The notes under the pieces are model-generated. The model was not told where the DNA came from, did not search any database, and worked only from the letters and a program-made list of their open reading frames with translations. Position numbers and translations under genes: made by a program. From Pratylenchus scribneri (Eukaryota; Nematoda; Chromadorea; Rhabditida; Pratylenchidae), in contig JAQSEB010000004.1 of assembly GCA_030063045.1 (NCBI GenBank), positions 744,001 through 808,000 of the forward strand: 64,000 nucleotides of DNA, given 5' to 3'. Of the stretch, positions 22,953 through 35,223 are shown piece by piece (positions within the stretch are counted from its first letter, which is position 1; every line of letters starts with the position of its first letter).

Positions 22953-23692
22953 GTCAACCAGGCGGAATTATTAAAACTTAGTCAACCAGGCGGAATTATT
23001 AAAACTTAGTCAACCAGGCGGAATTATTCTTAAAACAGGCGGAATTATTAAAACTTAGTCAACCAGGCGGAATTATTAAAACTTAGTCAACCAGGCGGAA
23101 TTATTAAAACTTAGTCAACCAGGCGGAATTATTAAAACTTAGTCAACCAGGCGGAATTATTAAAACTTAGTCAACCAGGCGGAATTATTAAAACTTAGTC
23201 AACCAGGCGGAATTATTAAAACTTAGTCAACCAGGCGGAATTATTAAAACTTAGTCAACCAGGCGGAATTATTAAAACTTAGTCAACCAGGCGGAATTAT
23301 TAAAACTTAGTCAACCAGGCGGAATTATTAAAACTTAGTCAACCAGGCGGAATTATTAAAACTTAGTCAACCAGGCGGAATTATTAAAAATTAGTCAACC
23401 AGGCGGAATTATTAAAACTTAGTCAACCAGGCGGAATTATTAAAAATTAGTCAACCAGGCGGAATTATTAAAACTTAGTCAACCAGGCGGAATTATTAAA
23501 ACTTAGTCAACCAGGCGGAATTATTAAAACTTAGTCAACCAGGCGGAATTATTAAAACTTAGTCAACCAGGCGGAATTATTAAAACTTAGTCAACCAGGC
23601 GGAATTATTAAAACTTAGTCAACCAGGCGGAATTATTAAAACTTAGTCAACCAGGCGGAATTATTAAAACTTAGTCAACCAGGCGGAATTAA
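22953..23692. repeat. 28-bp satellite array, about 26 units, very homogeneous
   Basis: Units read AACCAGGCGGAATTATTAAA followed by ACTTAGTC. Most units appear identical, with rare ACTTAG to AATTAG changes and one shortened unit near 23025. The homogeneity suggests recent expansion or gene conversion. This array is intergenic. Confidence 0.98.
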
Positions 23693-25091
23693 AACAGTCA
23701 GAGTTTCCAATTTTTATTAAATTTTAATCCATCCACAAATCTGCGGATCATTGACGCATATTCCCACCCACCTTCATAAGTCATAAGCCATAACATTCCT
23801 AGTTCCTACCTAATTTTCGGCACAATTCCCATTATAATATTTGAGCTGGCTTCATTGTCTGTTTGGGCAAAGGAAAGGTGGGGGATTGGGTAAGGGAAAT
23901 TAGCGTAAAAATTCCCGTGGGAATTTCATATTCCCTCAAGGCCAATTTTTGCAACAAACAGCTGACCTAAACCACAAACCAACCACAAATCCCTTGAACC
24001 TTTTTGGCATCCTAAAAGGATGGATTCTTTGCTCTTTTTGTTTGCTTTTGGTTGTTGAAATTTTCATTTGGCATTGGGACAAAAAAAAATATACACCAAG
24101 CAACCATGTCTCTTTTTTAACCCAAAAATCCCCCTAAAAAGGATCCAGAAAACGAGGATTTGGATGGAAGCAAGAAGGAAACCCAGCGGCTAATTCTTTG
24201 ACATTTGGCACTTTTCTTCCTTTTTTTCGCCCCCTTCCATTTTTTGCCACCCACTAAATTCGATTGAAGAGCCAAAATGGCCACCAATTGGCGCCTGCGG
24301 CCATAGAATTGGGGCGACGGCACCCGTCCGACCAAGTTTGCCAAGGATTTAGTGTGGAAGGGAGGAAAGGACAATTAAGCTGTGGACTTTTTCGGGGGGC
24401 TCAATCCCCGCCTGCTGCCCTTTTTTCCCCTTCTCCTAATTGATTTGTGCGGGGAATTGAAGCGGAGGAATTGTTGGAGGCGGAAACAAAAAATATTATT
24501 ATTATGTTTATTTTTCATGAGACCCTCTTTTTTCGTTCGCTAAATTTGCCAGCTCAATATTTGCCAAGTCCGCATATTCCTCCTTCCCCTACCTTTCAAT
24601 AATATTTTCTATTCATTTAACAATTTTTTGACCCAAAATTGATTCTTTGAAAGCAGTCATAGACAGGGTCAGTAAAAGGCCACATTTCTTTGTGCCGATT
24701 TGTTTCCGCTCATTTGGCTGAATAAATCGGCAGCCAAAACTTTCCAATTCCAATGTCCTTTTCCACACTCAATATGGCCCATTTATGAGGCCATTTTCTC
24801 CCCAACATTTTTCCTCCAAAACCAATTTTTCAATTGATGCCAAATATTTGGGTAAAGAAAAATGAAGACTTGAGAGTATCTTTTTGGTGCCAAAATGAAT
24901 TTTCGGATTCACATTGTCAATTGCCATTTGGCACGAAATTGCACCGCCCTTTTCATTGGATTCCATCCCTTCATTTTATTTCACTTCAATTCTTCCAATC
25001 ATTTCATTGAATCTTCCCACAATTTACTTTTTTAGAATATGGCCTTTTCCCCAAAATTATTAATGGGTGCTACCGGAAGAAGTAGAAGAAT

Positions 25092-28000
25092 ATGAGGAGG
25101 AAAAAATCGGCCATTTCCGCCTCCTTTTTGCCATCATTTTCCATCACTTTCCCCTTGTTGATATTCTTCCTATTTGTACAAACTTCAATCGCCTTCACAG
25201 AATATTCGGAACAATTGGTAATGGCCGATGAATTGCCAAAGGAGGAGATTGCCCTCCTCTATCAAAGACTTAAATCTGGCGATTCAAACGTGGGAGGGGG
25301 AAGGAGAGGAAGTGGAAGGACAAATACCAATGCCAAGAATGCAAGGACAAATGGGACCACCGACAAAGGTGGCGGTGGCCAAAAAGGAGGGGGAAGGAGG
25401 AAAATAGGTGAGTGCACCGGAGGCCATTTGCATAATCACTTTTGACAGCTAATAAAATTATCGCTTCCTCCTTTCCTCCCAGTACAGCCATTTTAGTACC
25501 TGGACTATTCTGTAGGTCATAAATTAGCGAGGCAATAGCCAATCTGGGAAGATAATATATTCTTTGAAAGCCAAAAGTGTTCTCTACAAAGTGGCCTTTT
25601 CGATTTTATGGAATCATAATTTTCAAAAAATTACATGTCTTTAAATATTATAAACAGAATTATATTTGAGGAAAAGTCGCCTATTTACAAAATATTCTAA
25701 ATTTTCAAAAAATTTCTTAGCTACTTTTTAGTAGATATTTAGCGCTTTCGAATGATATATTGCCTTCCTGAATTGGCCCATGCCTCAATGAGATATGGCT
25801 AAAAAGAAAGGAACAGATACTCAATCGGCACCTAATGAGTACATACATCGGTTTTTAGCCCATAATGAAATGAGGTATTAATGAATTCTGGAGGCGATAT
25901 AATATTTTAATGATCTGAGTTTCCTCTACAAAGTGGCCATATTAAAATTATAAAATCTTGGATTTTAAAAAAAAAGTTAGCCTGTCTTTAAATATTATAA
26001 ACCAGAATTTTTTGATGGAAAGCCGCCTATTTATATAAAATTTTAAAAGTTCTAAAAATTACCTAGCCACTTTTGAGTGGACATTTAGAGCTTACGAATG
26101 GTATATGGCCTTCCAAAATTGGTTGCTTCCTTTTTGAGTTATGGCCATAAGAATGGCGAAAGTACTGAAACGGCGGTATCGAAATGTCCCATTTCGTCTT
26201 TTCCATTCATTTCATTTCACCTATTTTCAGCCCCACCTTTCATCAGTGCCGTACTCACTTCCTCCTCCATTGCCCCAACTTCTCGTCCATCCACTCCATC
26301 CTCATCCTCCTCTTCATCAATGTCCTCATTCACGACGACTTCAAATCCAAAATTGGCATCTTCTTCCGCTTCAAGTAGTCAAATTTGGCCACCTTCATTT
26401 CTTCAAATCAGTCGAGTCACTGCCATCATCCTCATTGGCCTTTTCTTCTCATTGGCCACAACAATTGGCAATGCCCTCGTCATGGTACATTTTGATCAAA
26501 TCAATGATTATTTCTGTTTTATATTTGTTAGATTTCAATTTGTGTTGATCGCAAATTGCAGGCATTCCATTTATTCATTTAAAAATGCATTAAATATTTA
26601 TTTATTTATATTTAGACCATCAGCAATTATTTCCTCTTTTCCTTGGCCGTTGCCGATTTGACCATTGGGGTTGGCCCCAATTCCTTATGCTCCTATCTAA
26701 ATTAATCCAATTTAATTTACAGCTCATTTCCATCCCATTGATGACATTATATACGGTGACCATATTCCCTATCATCATTCATTATTTCCATACTTTTTTG
26801 AAGGCCAACGAGAATTGGTCCTTTGGCTATGCCCTTTGTCAATGTGAGTTACCCTCAGGATATGCTCCAATTTGTCGCCGTTCATTTTATTCATTTTATA
26901 ATAATTAATCAAGAAATGAAGCAATTTTAATAATTTTAGTATAAAATTAAAGAACAGATTCTCGGCTATCCAAGGATATTAATTTTATTCAATTTGAGTT
27001 AAAATTAATGAAATTATGCCCAAAAATCATTTAAAATGACCTTAACTATAGATTAGCGAAATTATTAGTGAATTTTCCAACTCAATTCAGATAATTCTGA
27101 ACTAATTTAAATAAATTTTTTATATCATTTGATAACCAAGAATCTGTTCTTTAATTGGATAACAAAATTATTAAAATTTGTTCGTACCTTAATGAGTTAT
27201 TATAAAAGGCGCCAAATAGGGAGCATAACAGTTTCCCACCACAAATGCTCAATTCAATTAATAATTTTCAGTTTGGCTTTGCATTGACTACCTCATGTGC
27301 AATGCTTCCGTCTTGAATTTATTGCTGATCAGTTTTGATCGTTATTTCTCCGTCACCCGTCCACTCACTTATCGCCCAAAGTTCCCAATTTACTCTTTTT
27401 CATTTAATAATACCCCAATTTGTGAAGGAGGACAACACGAAAGGCACTTTTCATGATTGCGGCCACCTACACAATTTCCCTAATACTTTGGCCCCCTTGG
27501 ATTGTGCTTTGGCCATATTTGGAGGGCAGATTCATTATTGAGGAGAGTGCCCTGTGCGTTGTTCAGGTTCCACCCTTCATTTTATTCAAATAAATCCACA
27601 ATTCCTTTTTAAGTTTTTGGCACTTGGAAACAATCGAAATTGGCGAAATCAATTGGCCACAGTGGTGACGGCTGCAGCGGCATTTTACATCCCAGTCACG
27701 GTAAAATCCAAATATGAATTAATTCAAATAATCGCAAATTTAAGTTGATGATGATTCTCTACTATAAAGTTTATTTGGAGACAAGAAGACGGCAAAAAGA
27801 ATTAAGAAAATTGCAGGATGGCCAACAGGTGTGTATGATTTTGGGGGTGTGCAAAAAAGTGTTTGGCCTTTTTTGAATTGAACTTTTTGAATTGAATTGA
27901 TTTTGCCCCCAAAAACATTCTAACCTTTCTACATAAAAATTTTCCCCAATTTTCCCCATTTGAATTTGCCGAACATTGATTGAATCATTTTCAGCTATTC

Positions 28001-30175
28001 TCGCCAACCAAATTGGCCGGCACCTCAGCACTTCATTCCTTGATGTTGCCGTTGGCCCCGCTGGTTGTTTTATTTGATTTTTTCTGCTTTCCCTTTTGGA
28101 CTTTCTTTCCCTAAATCTTTGCTTTTTCCTTGCTTAAAATCTTCCAAAATTTTCCCCAAAAATAATTTTCCCTTTGCATCAGATTCGTGGCCTTCAATCT
28201 GCTTCTGATTCAGCAATTCCACCGTCATCTCTTGCGGCACTAACCACTCCAAGGAATACGCCAATTTCCATGGGACCCATTTCCCCTCCTCCTCATCCTC
28301 AAAAATCCACTGGTTCCGGTAGAATAAATTTCATGGAATTGGTCAGCAACATTTCCACAATTCCAACTGCACCAACTCCATTCAAGTTGGTGGCAATCCC
28401 TAATACATGTATTTTAAATTTTAAGGAAAAAAGAACGATTTTCGCTGATCAAATTTTGCACTGGAAAAGCCCAAACGGATGTTTCCTCTGAGGATTCGGT
28501 GATGGACGATTTGGCTGGTGATGAGACCGGAGGGCAAACAACCTCAAATTTGGATTCAATTTTGGCCGATCAAACTGCGGTGGAATTGGCCCAATCGGAG
28601 GTGGAAAAGGAGAAAGAAGAAGAAAATGAACAAAAAAGAGGGACGAAGGAATGTTCAGTGCCATTGAGTGTTACCGGAAATGCCCTTGAATTGGGCAGAA
28701 CATCGAGGCCATCCTCCGTGCACACGTAATAATTTTATCATATGGGAAATAAAGCATTGTTTTGTTGAAGATATAATTCCATTGTGATTATTGAATATCC
28801 GGACAATAACAATGAAAGTGGCAGTAAACGGCCTTCAGTTCGTCTTTCATCGTCAGTTTTCAAATCAGTTGGTTCATTCAAGCCATCACTTTCTTTTAGT
28901 CATGCCGAAGTTGAATCGTTGAGTACCAGAAATTCGGTGGAAAGAAGATTGGAGCCGGATAGGGAGGAAAAAGTGCCATTGAATAAGGAGAAAAAGGAGG
29001 AAGATGAAATGAATGGAAGTGAACGGCAAAAAGTGAGATTGACAAAAAGTTGCCCAACTGGGCCACCACAAACAACAATTGGAGGCCAACAACAACAAAA
29101 TGGACTGATGAAGAAGCGAGAAATTCAAATGCTCCGTGAGGAACAGGTTGTCATGGGAATTAAATTTCTGGAAAGTTGTAATTGTAATTGTAAATGTTTT
29201 ACAAAGGATTGTAATTGTAATTGTAAATGTTTTACAAAGGATTGTAATTGTAATTGTAAATGTTTTACATAGAATTGTAATTGTAAATGTTTTACAAAGG
29301 ATTGTAATTGTAATTGTAAATGTTTTACAAAGGATTGTAATTGTAATTGTAAATGTTTTACAAAGAATTGTAATTGTAATTAAAATGTTTTACAAAGGAT
29401 TGTAATTGTAATTAAAATGTTTTACAAAGGATTTTAATTGTAAATGTTTTACAAAGAATTGTAATTGTAATTGTAAATGTTTTACAAAGGATTGTAATTG
29501 TAATTGTAAATGTTTTACAAAGAATTGTAATTGTAATTAAAATGTTTTACAAAGGATTGTATAATTGTTTAGCAAAATGAATTTATATTGGAATTTATTA
29601 AAAAACAGATGCGTCGTAGTGAAAAGGAGCGTAGAAGGAACGAAAGGAAGCAGGAGAGCAAGGCGGCCAAAACCCTTTCCGGTGTCAATTGTTCAAATAT
29701 TTTATAATTTTATTTTGACCATTTTTGCAGCCATTCTTTTCGCCTTCATCATCACTTGGACTCCTTATAATGGTCATTATTCATTATCCTCTTTCCCTCA
29801 ATTTAATACTGTATTTTTCAGTTATCGTATGCCTGGAGGCCTTCTATCCAAATTCAGTGCCAGCCTCCCTTTTTACGCTCAGCTATTGTTTAGTGTCCAT
29901 TCAAATTCCAATTTAATTTAATTAATTTCACAGTCCTTTCCTACATCAATTCCACCATTAATCCCCTCTGCTATGCATTGTGTAATGCTCGATTCCGAAT
30001 GACCTATATGCGAATATTACAATGTAAATGGGGCAGAAGGAACAGCGCTGGCCATGGTGGCATTCTTTCCCCATTCGATGGGGCATTTTCCCTTCATCAT
30101 GGCCAACAATCGTCCGGCAACAGTGGACGTAGAGCTTTGCTGAAAGGAAGGCACAGCAGAAAATCGCCAAAATAA
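25092..30175 (+). CDS. gar-3: Muscarinic acetylcholine receptor, GAR-3-like GPCR
   Basis: Exon 1 (25092-25407) encodes a hydrophobic signal-like segment ([20 protein letters not shown]) and a Gly/Arg/Asn-rich extracellular stretch, ending in a strong GTGAGT donor. TM1 is [22 protein letters not shown]2 reads [20 protein letters not shown]3 is [20 protein letters not shown] with the ligand-binding Asp; then the DRY block [19 protein letters not shown]4 [19 protein letters not shown]5 [20 protein letters not shown]; a long Ser/Pro/Glu-rich third loop; TM6 [13 protein letters not shown] with the receptor-typical Asn; TM7 [15 protein letters not shown]. The match to muscarinic receptors is clear, and PLTYRPK/RTTRKA favours GAR-3. 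It should couple acetylcholine to G-protein signalling in muscle and neurons. The intron at 26562-26615 uses a GC donor. Other introns hold family-A and family-B MITEs and a 33-bp minisatellite. Confidence 0.9.
25491..25835. repeat. Family-A palindromic MITE
   Basis: Arms contain AGGCAATAGCCAATCTGGGA, GAAAGCCAAAAGTGTTCTCT and AAAGTGGC, with inverted counterparts at the right end (AGCTACTTTTTAGTAGATAT, TATTGCCTTCC, CTCAATGAGATATGGCTAA). It lies in intron 1 of the muscarinic receptor gene, directly beside a second copy. Confidence 0.7.
25836..26185. repeat. Family-A palindromic MITE, adjacent second copy
   Basis: A diverged copy abutting the previous one. The left arm has CTCTACAAAGTGGCC and the right arm has AGCCACTTTTGAGTGGACAT, TTACGAATGGTATATGGCCT, TTTGAGTTATGGCC. 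It ends within 45 bp of the acceptor of receptor exon 2. Confidence 0.65.
26875..27220. repeat. Family-B palindromic MITE, copy 2
   Basis: The left arm starts with TATGCTCCAATTTGTCGCCG and the right arm ends GGCGCCAAATAGGGAGCATA, its inverted counterpart, so the terminal inverted repeat is visible at both ends. Inner blocks AAATTAAAGAACAGATTCTC and TCTGTTCTTTAATTGGAT pair likewise. It fills most of the receptor intron between the YALCQ and FWLC exons. Confidence 0.75.
29175..29565. repeat. 33-bp minisatellite in receptor intron
   Basis: Roughly twelve imperfect copies of TTGTAATTGTAATTGTAAAT followed by GTTTTACAAAGGA. Unit length varies because the inner TTGTAA hexamer is repeated one to three times. 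It lies in the intron inside the third intracellular loop, between LREEQ and [10 protein letters not shown], so it does not add to the protein if spliced. Confidence 0.9.
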
Positions 30176-30337
30176 AAAGGAAAAACATTAAAATTGCCAT
30201 TTTAATTAATCCTCATTTTTTGTAAAAAATTTATTGAGCCAAATTAACAAAGTGCAGGGATATAATATAAATAAATATGACATTTACATAGACTAAATAA
30301 AGCTAAATATGATATGATATGGCACATCTGTTGTATT

Positions 30338-32026
30338 TTACACGTTTCCATAAAGATTCGGGGAAAGAAGTGGCCTGGCCCGTGCCAATAAACAATCCCT
30401 GGACAAATAGCATCCGCACATTGTTCTCTCCCCTTGGAATGTTTGACGGCCATGGAGTACACGGAAATTGTCAATGAAAAGGACAGTGCCGGGTCGAAGT
30501 CGAATTTGGACTTGTTGGGTTGGATCATTCACAATTCGGGCAAATCTTTGATAGGATTCATAGAATAGAACGGTTTCCTCTGTTAAATAATTATTTATGA
30601 TTTCCTAAATTCTTCATAATAATTCAACCTAATGCTTTTTGCCGTTCTTCCTCTGTCTCTCCAATGGCCAATGTCCTCATTGGCGCTCGATCATATGGAT
30701 TGAAGCGAATTTGAGCAATTTTTTCGACCCGCGGAAATTGTCGAATCACTGGTTCCAATGCGGAACGGGAATACAGCGTTTTGCCCTCCAAATAATGATG
30801 TTCAATGGGAATTTTTGAAAGCAAACGAAAATATTCAGATCCTTCCATTCTTAGCCTTTCGGCTGCCGAAAATCCGTCCACCAAAATAGTTGAACCACCT
30901 CCATGGGTGGATGGCCTCAAACAATGAAAAACCTTGAAATTATTGGTCAATTATAATTTATACGTACAATATTGCCTGAATTCCGGGTGGTTGGTCAAAA
31001 TACGTTCCATCCGTGTGTGGGCCAATTCCCTCATTCCCATAGGCGGTGTCATCAAAAGCAGCCTAAACAAATTGTGAAAATTGGCCCAATTCCTTCAAAA
31101 ATGACCATGCTTTGCTCTTTGCCCGTGCCAAATGTCCAAAAGTCACCGAAGAATGTGTTATGAATTGGGGCAATTGATTCGCACAATTCTCTGGTTGCTT
31201 TTTCGCCTACTTCCACCCCATTTACGGCAACAACACCAAAACGAACAAAAAGACGGGCGAACATTGAAAAGTCAAAATTTTTACTGCAAATTTGCCAAAA
31301 TATTCCATTAAAAATGAGAATTTTACTGGCCATGACAAATTCGGCACTTCTTTTAGGCTCTCTCCTGTCCAAAGTGTTCGAGAAGGGCATTCAGCCGCCT
31401 CCCAATCATCCAAACATTCTTCTCCATGTTTCTTAATTAATTTGAACAAATTGGCCCAATTTGTTGTAACCTTTTTGGAAAAAATGGCCCATTCAAGCAA
31501 TTCTTGCACCCGAAAACAACTCTCCAATCCATCGGCCCAATGCAAATGAAGTTTTTGATTATCAACGTCAAAATTGATTGGATAACTTCAAATGCAAAAT
31601 GTGGGATTATTCCTAATTTTGGCGCAAACCAATCATCCGCTAATTCGGCCCCGCTGAATAATTTTGTACAATCCCCTTTCCGCTGCTTTGTTTTTTCATT
31701 AAAATTTGCCACATTTCGGCAATGATCGCGAAACCAAACCAAGGGAATTCGCAATGGGCCAACAACATCCAAAATTGGATCCGAATCTGAACCCAAAAAA
31801 CAAAACAATCTAGAAAAAAAAATAATCCTCTGCCTTTTTGGATTAATTCAACAGATGCAAATTTGGATTCGGCACAAAAGTGTAGTCTAGCTTCATGAAA
31901 TTCCACGGCATATTTTGTTGGTAGTTTGGAGGAATTCTCGGTTTTTAAAACACCGGAATTAAATTTTTTGAGGTAGAGTGGTTGAGAAAATTTATGACCG
32001 AATCGTAAAATAATTCTATTTAGCAT
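30338..32026 (-). CDS. Trimethyllysine dioxygenase (TMLHE-like), carnitine biosynthesis
   Basis: This Fe(II)/2-oxoglutarate oxygenase hydroxylates trimethyllysine, the first step of carnitine synthesis, in mitochondria. The minus-strand exons begin MLNRIILRFGHKFSQPLYLK, a plausible mitochondrial presequence. They continue RIPLVWFRDHCRN, LHLHWADGLESC (N-terminal domain), GEECLDDWEAAECPSRTLW, VRFGVVAVNGVEV, NTFFGDFWTFGTG, then DTAYGNEGIGPHTDGTYFD with the HxD iron ligands, FKVFHCLRP, STILVDGFSAAERL, IRFNPYDRAPM, GTVLFIDNFRVLHGRQTF with the distal His ligand and the 2-oxoglutarate Arg, and CGCYLSRDCLLARARPLL at the end. The YDRA and CGCYLtRD blocks favour TMLHE over gamma-butyrobetaine dioxygenase. 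About seven exons; the stop is 163 bp from the converging receptor stop. Confidence 0.9.
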
Positions 32027-32393
32027 ATGTGAAGCGCAAAATTATTTTAATTACTTTTTATTTTCCATTAAAATGATAATTCCCATTCTTCCCAATTCCC
32101 CTTTATATCGATTACTGTAACAAAAATAATATTTAGTATTACATTTAAATATTATTTAATCGTGGCATAATGTATTATGACATTAAATCCTTTTTTATTT
32201 TTTTGGATTTGGATTTGGAATTTGGATGGAATTTTCAATTTTGGATTGAATTTGATTTTTTGCTTTTGATTTTGATATTTGCAGCAATGAAAATTGTAGT
32301 TTACATTAATTTTTATATTTTCAGGATCCGAAATTAAACATAAATAATTCGAGATCATTAAACTACATATAAAAAAGGAAATAAATTGCAGAA

Positions 32394-32742
32394 ATGGTCG
32401 CGGAAGAAGATGGTGGGTTTAATTTTAATTTATTTAATTAAATATAAATCCAAACTAAGTAAAATAGAAAAATGAAACCAACAAACTAATTTTACATATT
32501 TTTCAGCAAAATGGTGGCGAAAACCGAGAAGCGAATGGCCTCCACTTTTTACACCTTCAAAAGGCAGCACTCAATCCGCACATTTCATAAAGAAAGAAGA
32601 CTATGTTATACCGGACACGGCACCAAAAGGAATTATTTATATGACCGTCGACAATCACCCGTACAAATCTGCTGCCGCGGCCATGGCATTTTTGACATTT
32701 GTTATTTGGTTTAATCGGAAGTACAGATTGGGTAAACGATGA
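32394..32742 (+). CDS. Small single-pass membrane protein, unrecognised
   Basis: Two exons (32394-32412 and 32507-32742) join in phase 1 and encode 84 residues. The sequence begins MVAEEDAKWWRKPRSEWPPL, has a conserved-looking middle (VIPDTAPKGIIYMTVDN), then a transmembrane helix SAAAAMAFLTFVIWFNRKY and a basic end. The size, single helix and Trp/Pro-rich leader resemble accessory subunits of mitochondrial respiratory complexes, but I do not recognise the family and that is only a suggestion. It starts 368 bp from the divergent trimethyllysine dioxygenase start, and another small membrane protein gene follows 350 bp downstream. Confidence 0.75.
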
Positions 32743-33095
32743 ATGGAATGAATGATGGATGAATTGATGTGATGATGAATTTATTATTTGTGTAGGATTT
32801 GTGGAATAAATATGTTTAAATTTTTGCCATTTTTCACATTAAACATTTGATAATGTTTTCAATTTTATATACTTTTAATATTTTGGAAAACCATTTTATT
32901 CATCATTATTGATTTTCCACCATTTGTTTTTGTTGTTTTGTTGGTCTTTGAACATTTAAGAGTATGAGGGGAGAATAAAAAGAAATAAGCCTCGCTTTTT
33001 ACCACTCCCATTCACTAAATTGAACTTTATTCTTTTAAAAATAAATCCATTTTTTAGATTATTTGAATATCAATTTCCAAATAAATATTAAAATA

Positions 33096-33582
33096 ATGTC
33101 CTTATACAAAGGTGCGAATCCTCCACCCAATCGCGATGAATTGGGGGTAAGTTAATCATATCATAAATATAAATAATAAAATACAAAAAATTAAGTCAAA
33201 AATTTTAAAAATTAAAAAATATCTAAAAAATACTTTAAAAATTCTAATTTTCATTCATTTCTCTACAGAATGCACTGAAAGAAAATCGAGAGGACCGGAC
33301 CAATCCATCGTGGCGAAAGCAGGATTTGAACCAATCAATGAAGGGACAACTCGATGAGAAGGGCCAATTTCCGGTTGACAAACAAATCCCACACAAAATT
33401 GTAAGGCAATTTTATCCACTAATTCTTTTCAAGTTTATTTTTAGGACACCGTTCCTGCCACAACTGCGGGTGATTCTGCACCAGTTCCATCTCGTTCGGA
33501 CTATATGCCATATATCATTGGGACCGTTGGCGCAGGGGTCATTGGCACTGCACTGTTTTGGATGCGAAAGGGCCCGAAATGA
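33096..33582 (+). CDS. Small tail-anchored-type protein, unrecognised
   Basis: Three phase-0 exons (33096-33146, 33269-33400, 33445-33582) encode 106 residues. The N-terminal 75 are hydrophilic (MSLYKGANPPPNRDELG, TNPSWRKQDLNQSMKGQ), followed by Thr/Ala/Ser/Pro-rich sequence. A single C-terminal hydrophobic helix (YIIGTVGAGVIGTALFWM) ends in RKGPK. This layout fits a tail-anchored or inner-membrane protein. No family is recognised. All junctions are GT-AG and phase-consistent, which supports a real gene. It may share an operon with the preceding small gene. Confidence 0.75.
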
Positions 33583-33828
33583 TCTAATGAAAATGAATGA
33601 ATTGAATGAGGGACTTTAAGCGACAATATTTTCTTCAATCAAAATAAATTTAGTCGAATTCGACTTCTAAATTTGTCTATTTATTTAAAAGTGAATAAAT
33701 TAATTTTGCCATTCCAAGGGAAATATATTTAATTTGCATAAGATATAGATTGAATTTTCAGAAAAATTTTTAAAAAATAATAAAAAAGATTATACCGATT
33801 TATAATTGTTTAGAATTTCATCCTATTC

Positions 33829-34580
33829 TCTAATTCCGCCTGTTTTATTTGCCCCAAACATAATTCCGCCTGTTTTATTTGCCCCAAACATAATTCCGCC
33901 TGTTTTATTTGCCCCTAACATAATTCCGCCTGTTTTATTTGCCCCAAACATAATTCCGCCTGTTTTATTTGCCCCTAACATAATTCCGCCTGTTTTATTT
34001 GCCCCAAACATAATTCCGCCTGTTTTATTTGCCCCAAACATAATTCCGCCTGTTTTATTTGCCCCTAACATAATTCCGCCTGTTTTATTTGCCCCTAACA
34101 TAATTCCGCCTGTTTTATTTGCCCCAAACATAATTCCGCCTGTTTTATTTGCCCCTAACATAATTCCGCCTGTTTTATTTGCCCCAAACATAATTCCGCC
34201 TGTTTTATTTGCCCCTAACATAATTCCGCCTGTTTTATTTGCCCCAAACATAATTCCGCCTGTTTTATTTGCCCCAAACATAATTCCGCCTGTTTTATTT
34301 GCCCCAAACATAATTCCGCTTGTTTTATTTGCCCCAAACATAATTCCGCTTGTTTTATTTGCCCCAAACATAATTCCGCTTGTTTTATTTGCCCCAAACA
34401 TAATTCCGCCTGTTTTATTTGCCCCTAACATAATTCCGCCTGTTTTATTTGCCCCAAACATAATTCCGCCTGTTTTATTTGCACCAAAATAATTCCGCCT
34501 GTTTTATTTGCACCAAAATAATTCCGCCTGTTTTATTTGCACCAAAATAATTCCGCCTGTTTTATTTGCCCCAAACATTT
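33829..34580. repeat. 30-bp satellite array, about 25 units
   Basis: Units read TTCCGCCTGTTTTATTTGCC followed by CCAAACATAA, with a common CCCAAA/CCCTAA alternation and, at the right end, shorter GCACCAAAATAA units. Because 30 is divisible by three, long frames run through the array on both strands; these are not treated as genes. This is the same 30-bp type as the array at 59.8-61.7 kb. Confidence 0.98.
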
Positions 34581-34915
34581 TAATTCCGTCTATTTGTCCC
34601 AACATTTTAATTCGGTTTATTTTGCGAACATTTTCCTGATTAGAAACATAGGCCCCGATTAGATCTATGAATGGTTATATGATTTAGGGGTCTAGGAAAA
34701 ACCACTAAATCATTATAAAATTTTCTACATTTTCAATATTTTTTCTGCAAATTAAATACTATCCATTCTTAATTCATTTGCAAGTTTTAACTTCACTTTT
34801 TAGTGAAAGTTTCTATTTTCAAAATTGAAAAGGATGATTTTTGTTTTGGATGCTCAATACTTCGCCCTCGATTTTCAATTGGTTGTTGCGCCATCCATCG
34901 AGGCAGCAAAAGGGA

Positions 34916-34937
34916 GGGGGGGGGGGGGGGGGGGGGG
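34916..34937 (+). repeat. 22-base poly-G run
   Basis: An uninterrupted run of 22 G follows GGGA in an otherwise AT-rich spacer. Such a run can form G-quadruplex structures and is prone to length error in sequencing. Confidence 0.9.
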
Positions 34938-35223
34938 AATGATGGCAATTATGAATGCTTTTTTTAAATAAAAAGTTCGAAATGAAGGAGAGGGAAATGT
35001 TGTTTTGTGGTTTTGCTAACCTAATTTCCATCTTGACGCCTTCCCTGAATGATGATTGAGGGCCCTCGAGGGAATTTGTAGCGGAGTGGCGATTCGTAGA
35101 ACCAATTCCAAATATTCTTTTTCTTGACCTGCCAATTATAATTATTAATGTCCACTAAAATTCCCTCCAACTGTCATCCTAATTAAAATTTTTTTGAAAT
35201 TGTTCCGTTTTTAATCACCGCCA

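Larger units (their letters stand above)
20664..25091. other. Gene-poor region with satellite and microsatellite
   Basis: No gene is supported in this 4.4 kb stretch. It contains an AT microsatellite (about 21120-21295), a large 28-bp satellite array (22953-23692) and otherwise unstructured AT-rich sequence. A 90-codon frame on the minus strand at 21317-21589 (KKQLAKEIETEGRITFEDSC) looks slightly protein-like but has no recognisable match or consistent neighbouring exons. A segment at 21990-22080 resembles one at 34650-34730 (both contain GGGGTCTAGGA with similar flanks), so it is probably another old dispersed repeat. Confidence 0.5.
33583..35223. other. Intergenic; 30-bp satellite array and poly-G run
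   Basis: Apart from the satellite (33829-34580) and a 22-base G run (34916-34937), nothing is recognised. The segment 34650-34730 resembles 21990-22080. Sequence from about 35000 onward is probably the 5' flank of the ground-like gene. Confidence 0.5.

Noticed and set aside
22953..23692. CRISPR-like regular repeats
   Set aside because: Units are contiguous tandem copies with no unique spacers, in a eukaryotic genome. They are satellite DNA.
28784..29272. Cys/Asn/Lys-rich tail encoded by the minisatellite as part of the receptor
   Set aside because: A GT-AG intron from about 29146 to 29608 removes it and joins LREEQ to [10 protein letters not shown], which is the expected end of the third loop before TM6.
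33806..34492. Long open frames across the 30-bp satellite (decapeptide repeats) on both strands
   Set aside because: The unit length is a multiple of three, so frames stay open by arithmetic. No start context, splice partner or domain was seen; the same applies at 59.8-61.7 kb and to the 24-bp array at 40.8-42.1 kb.
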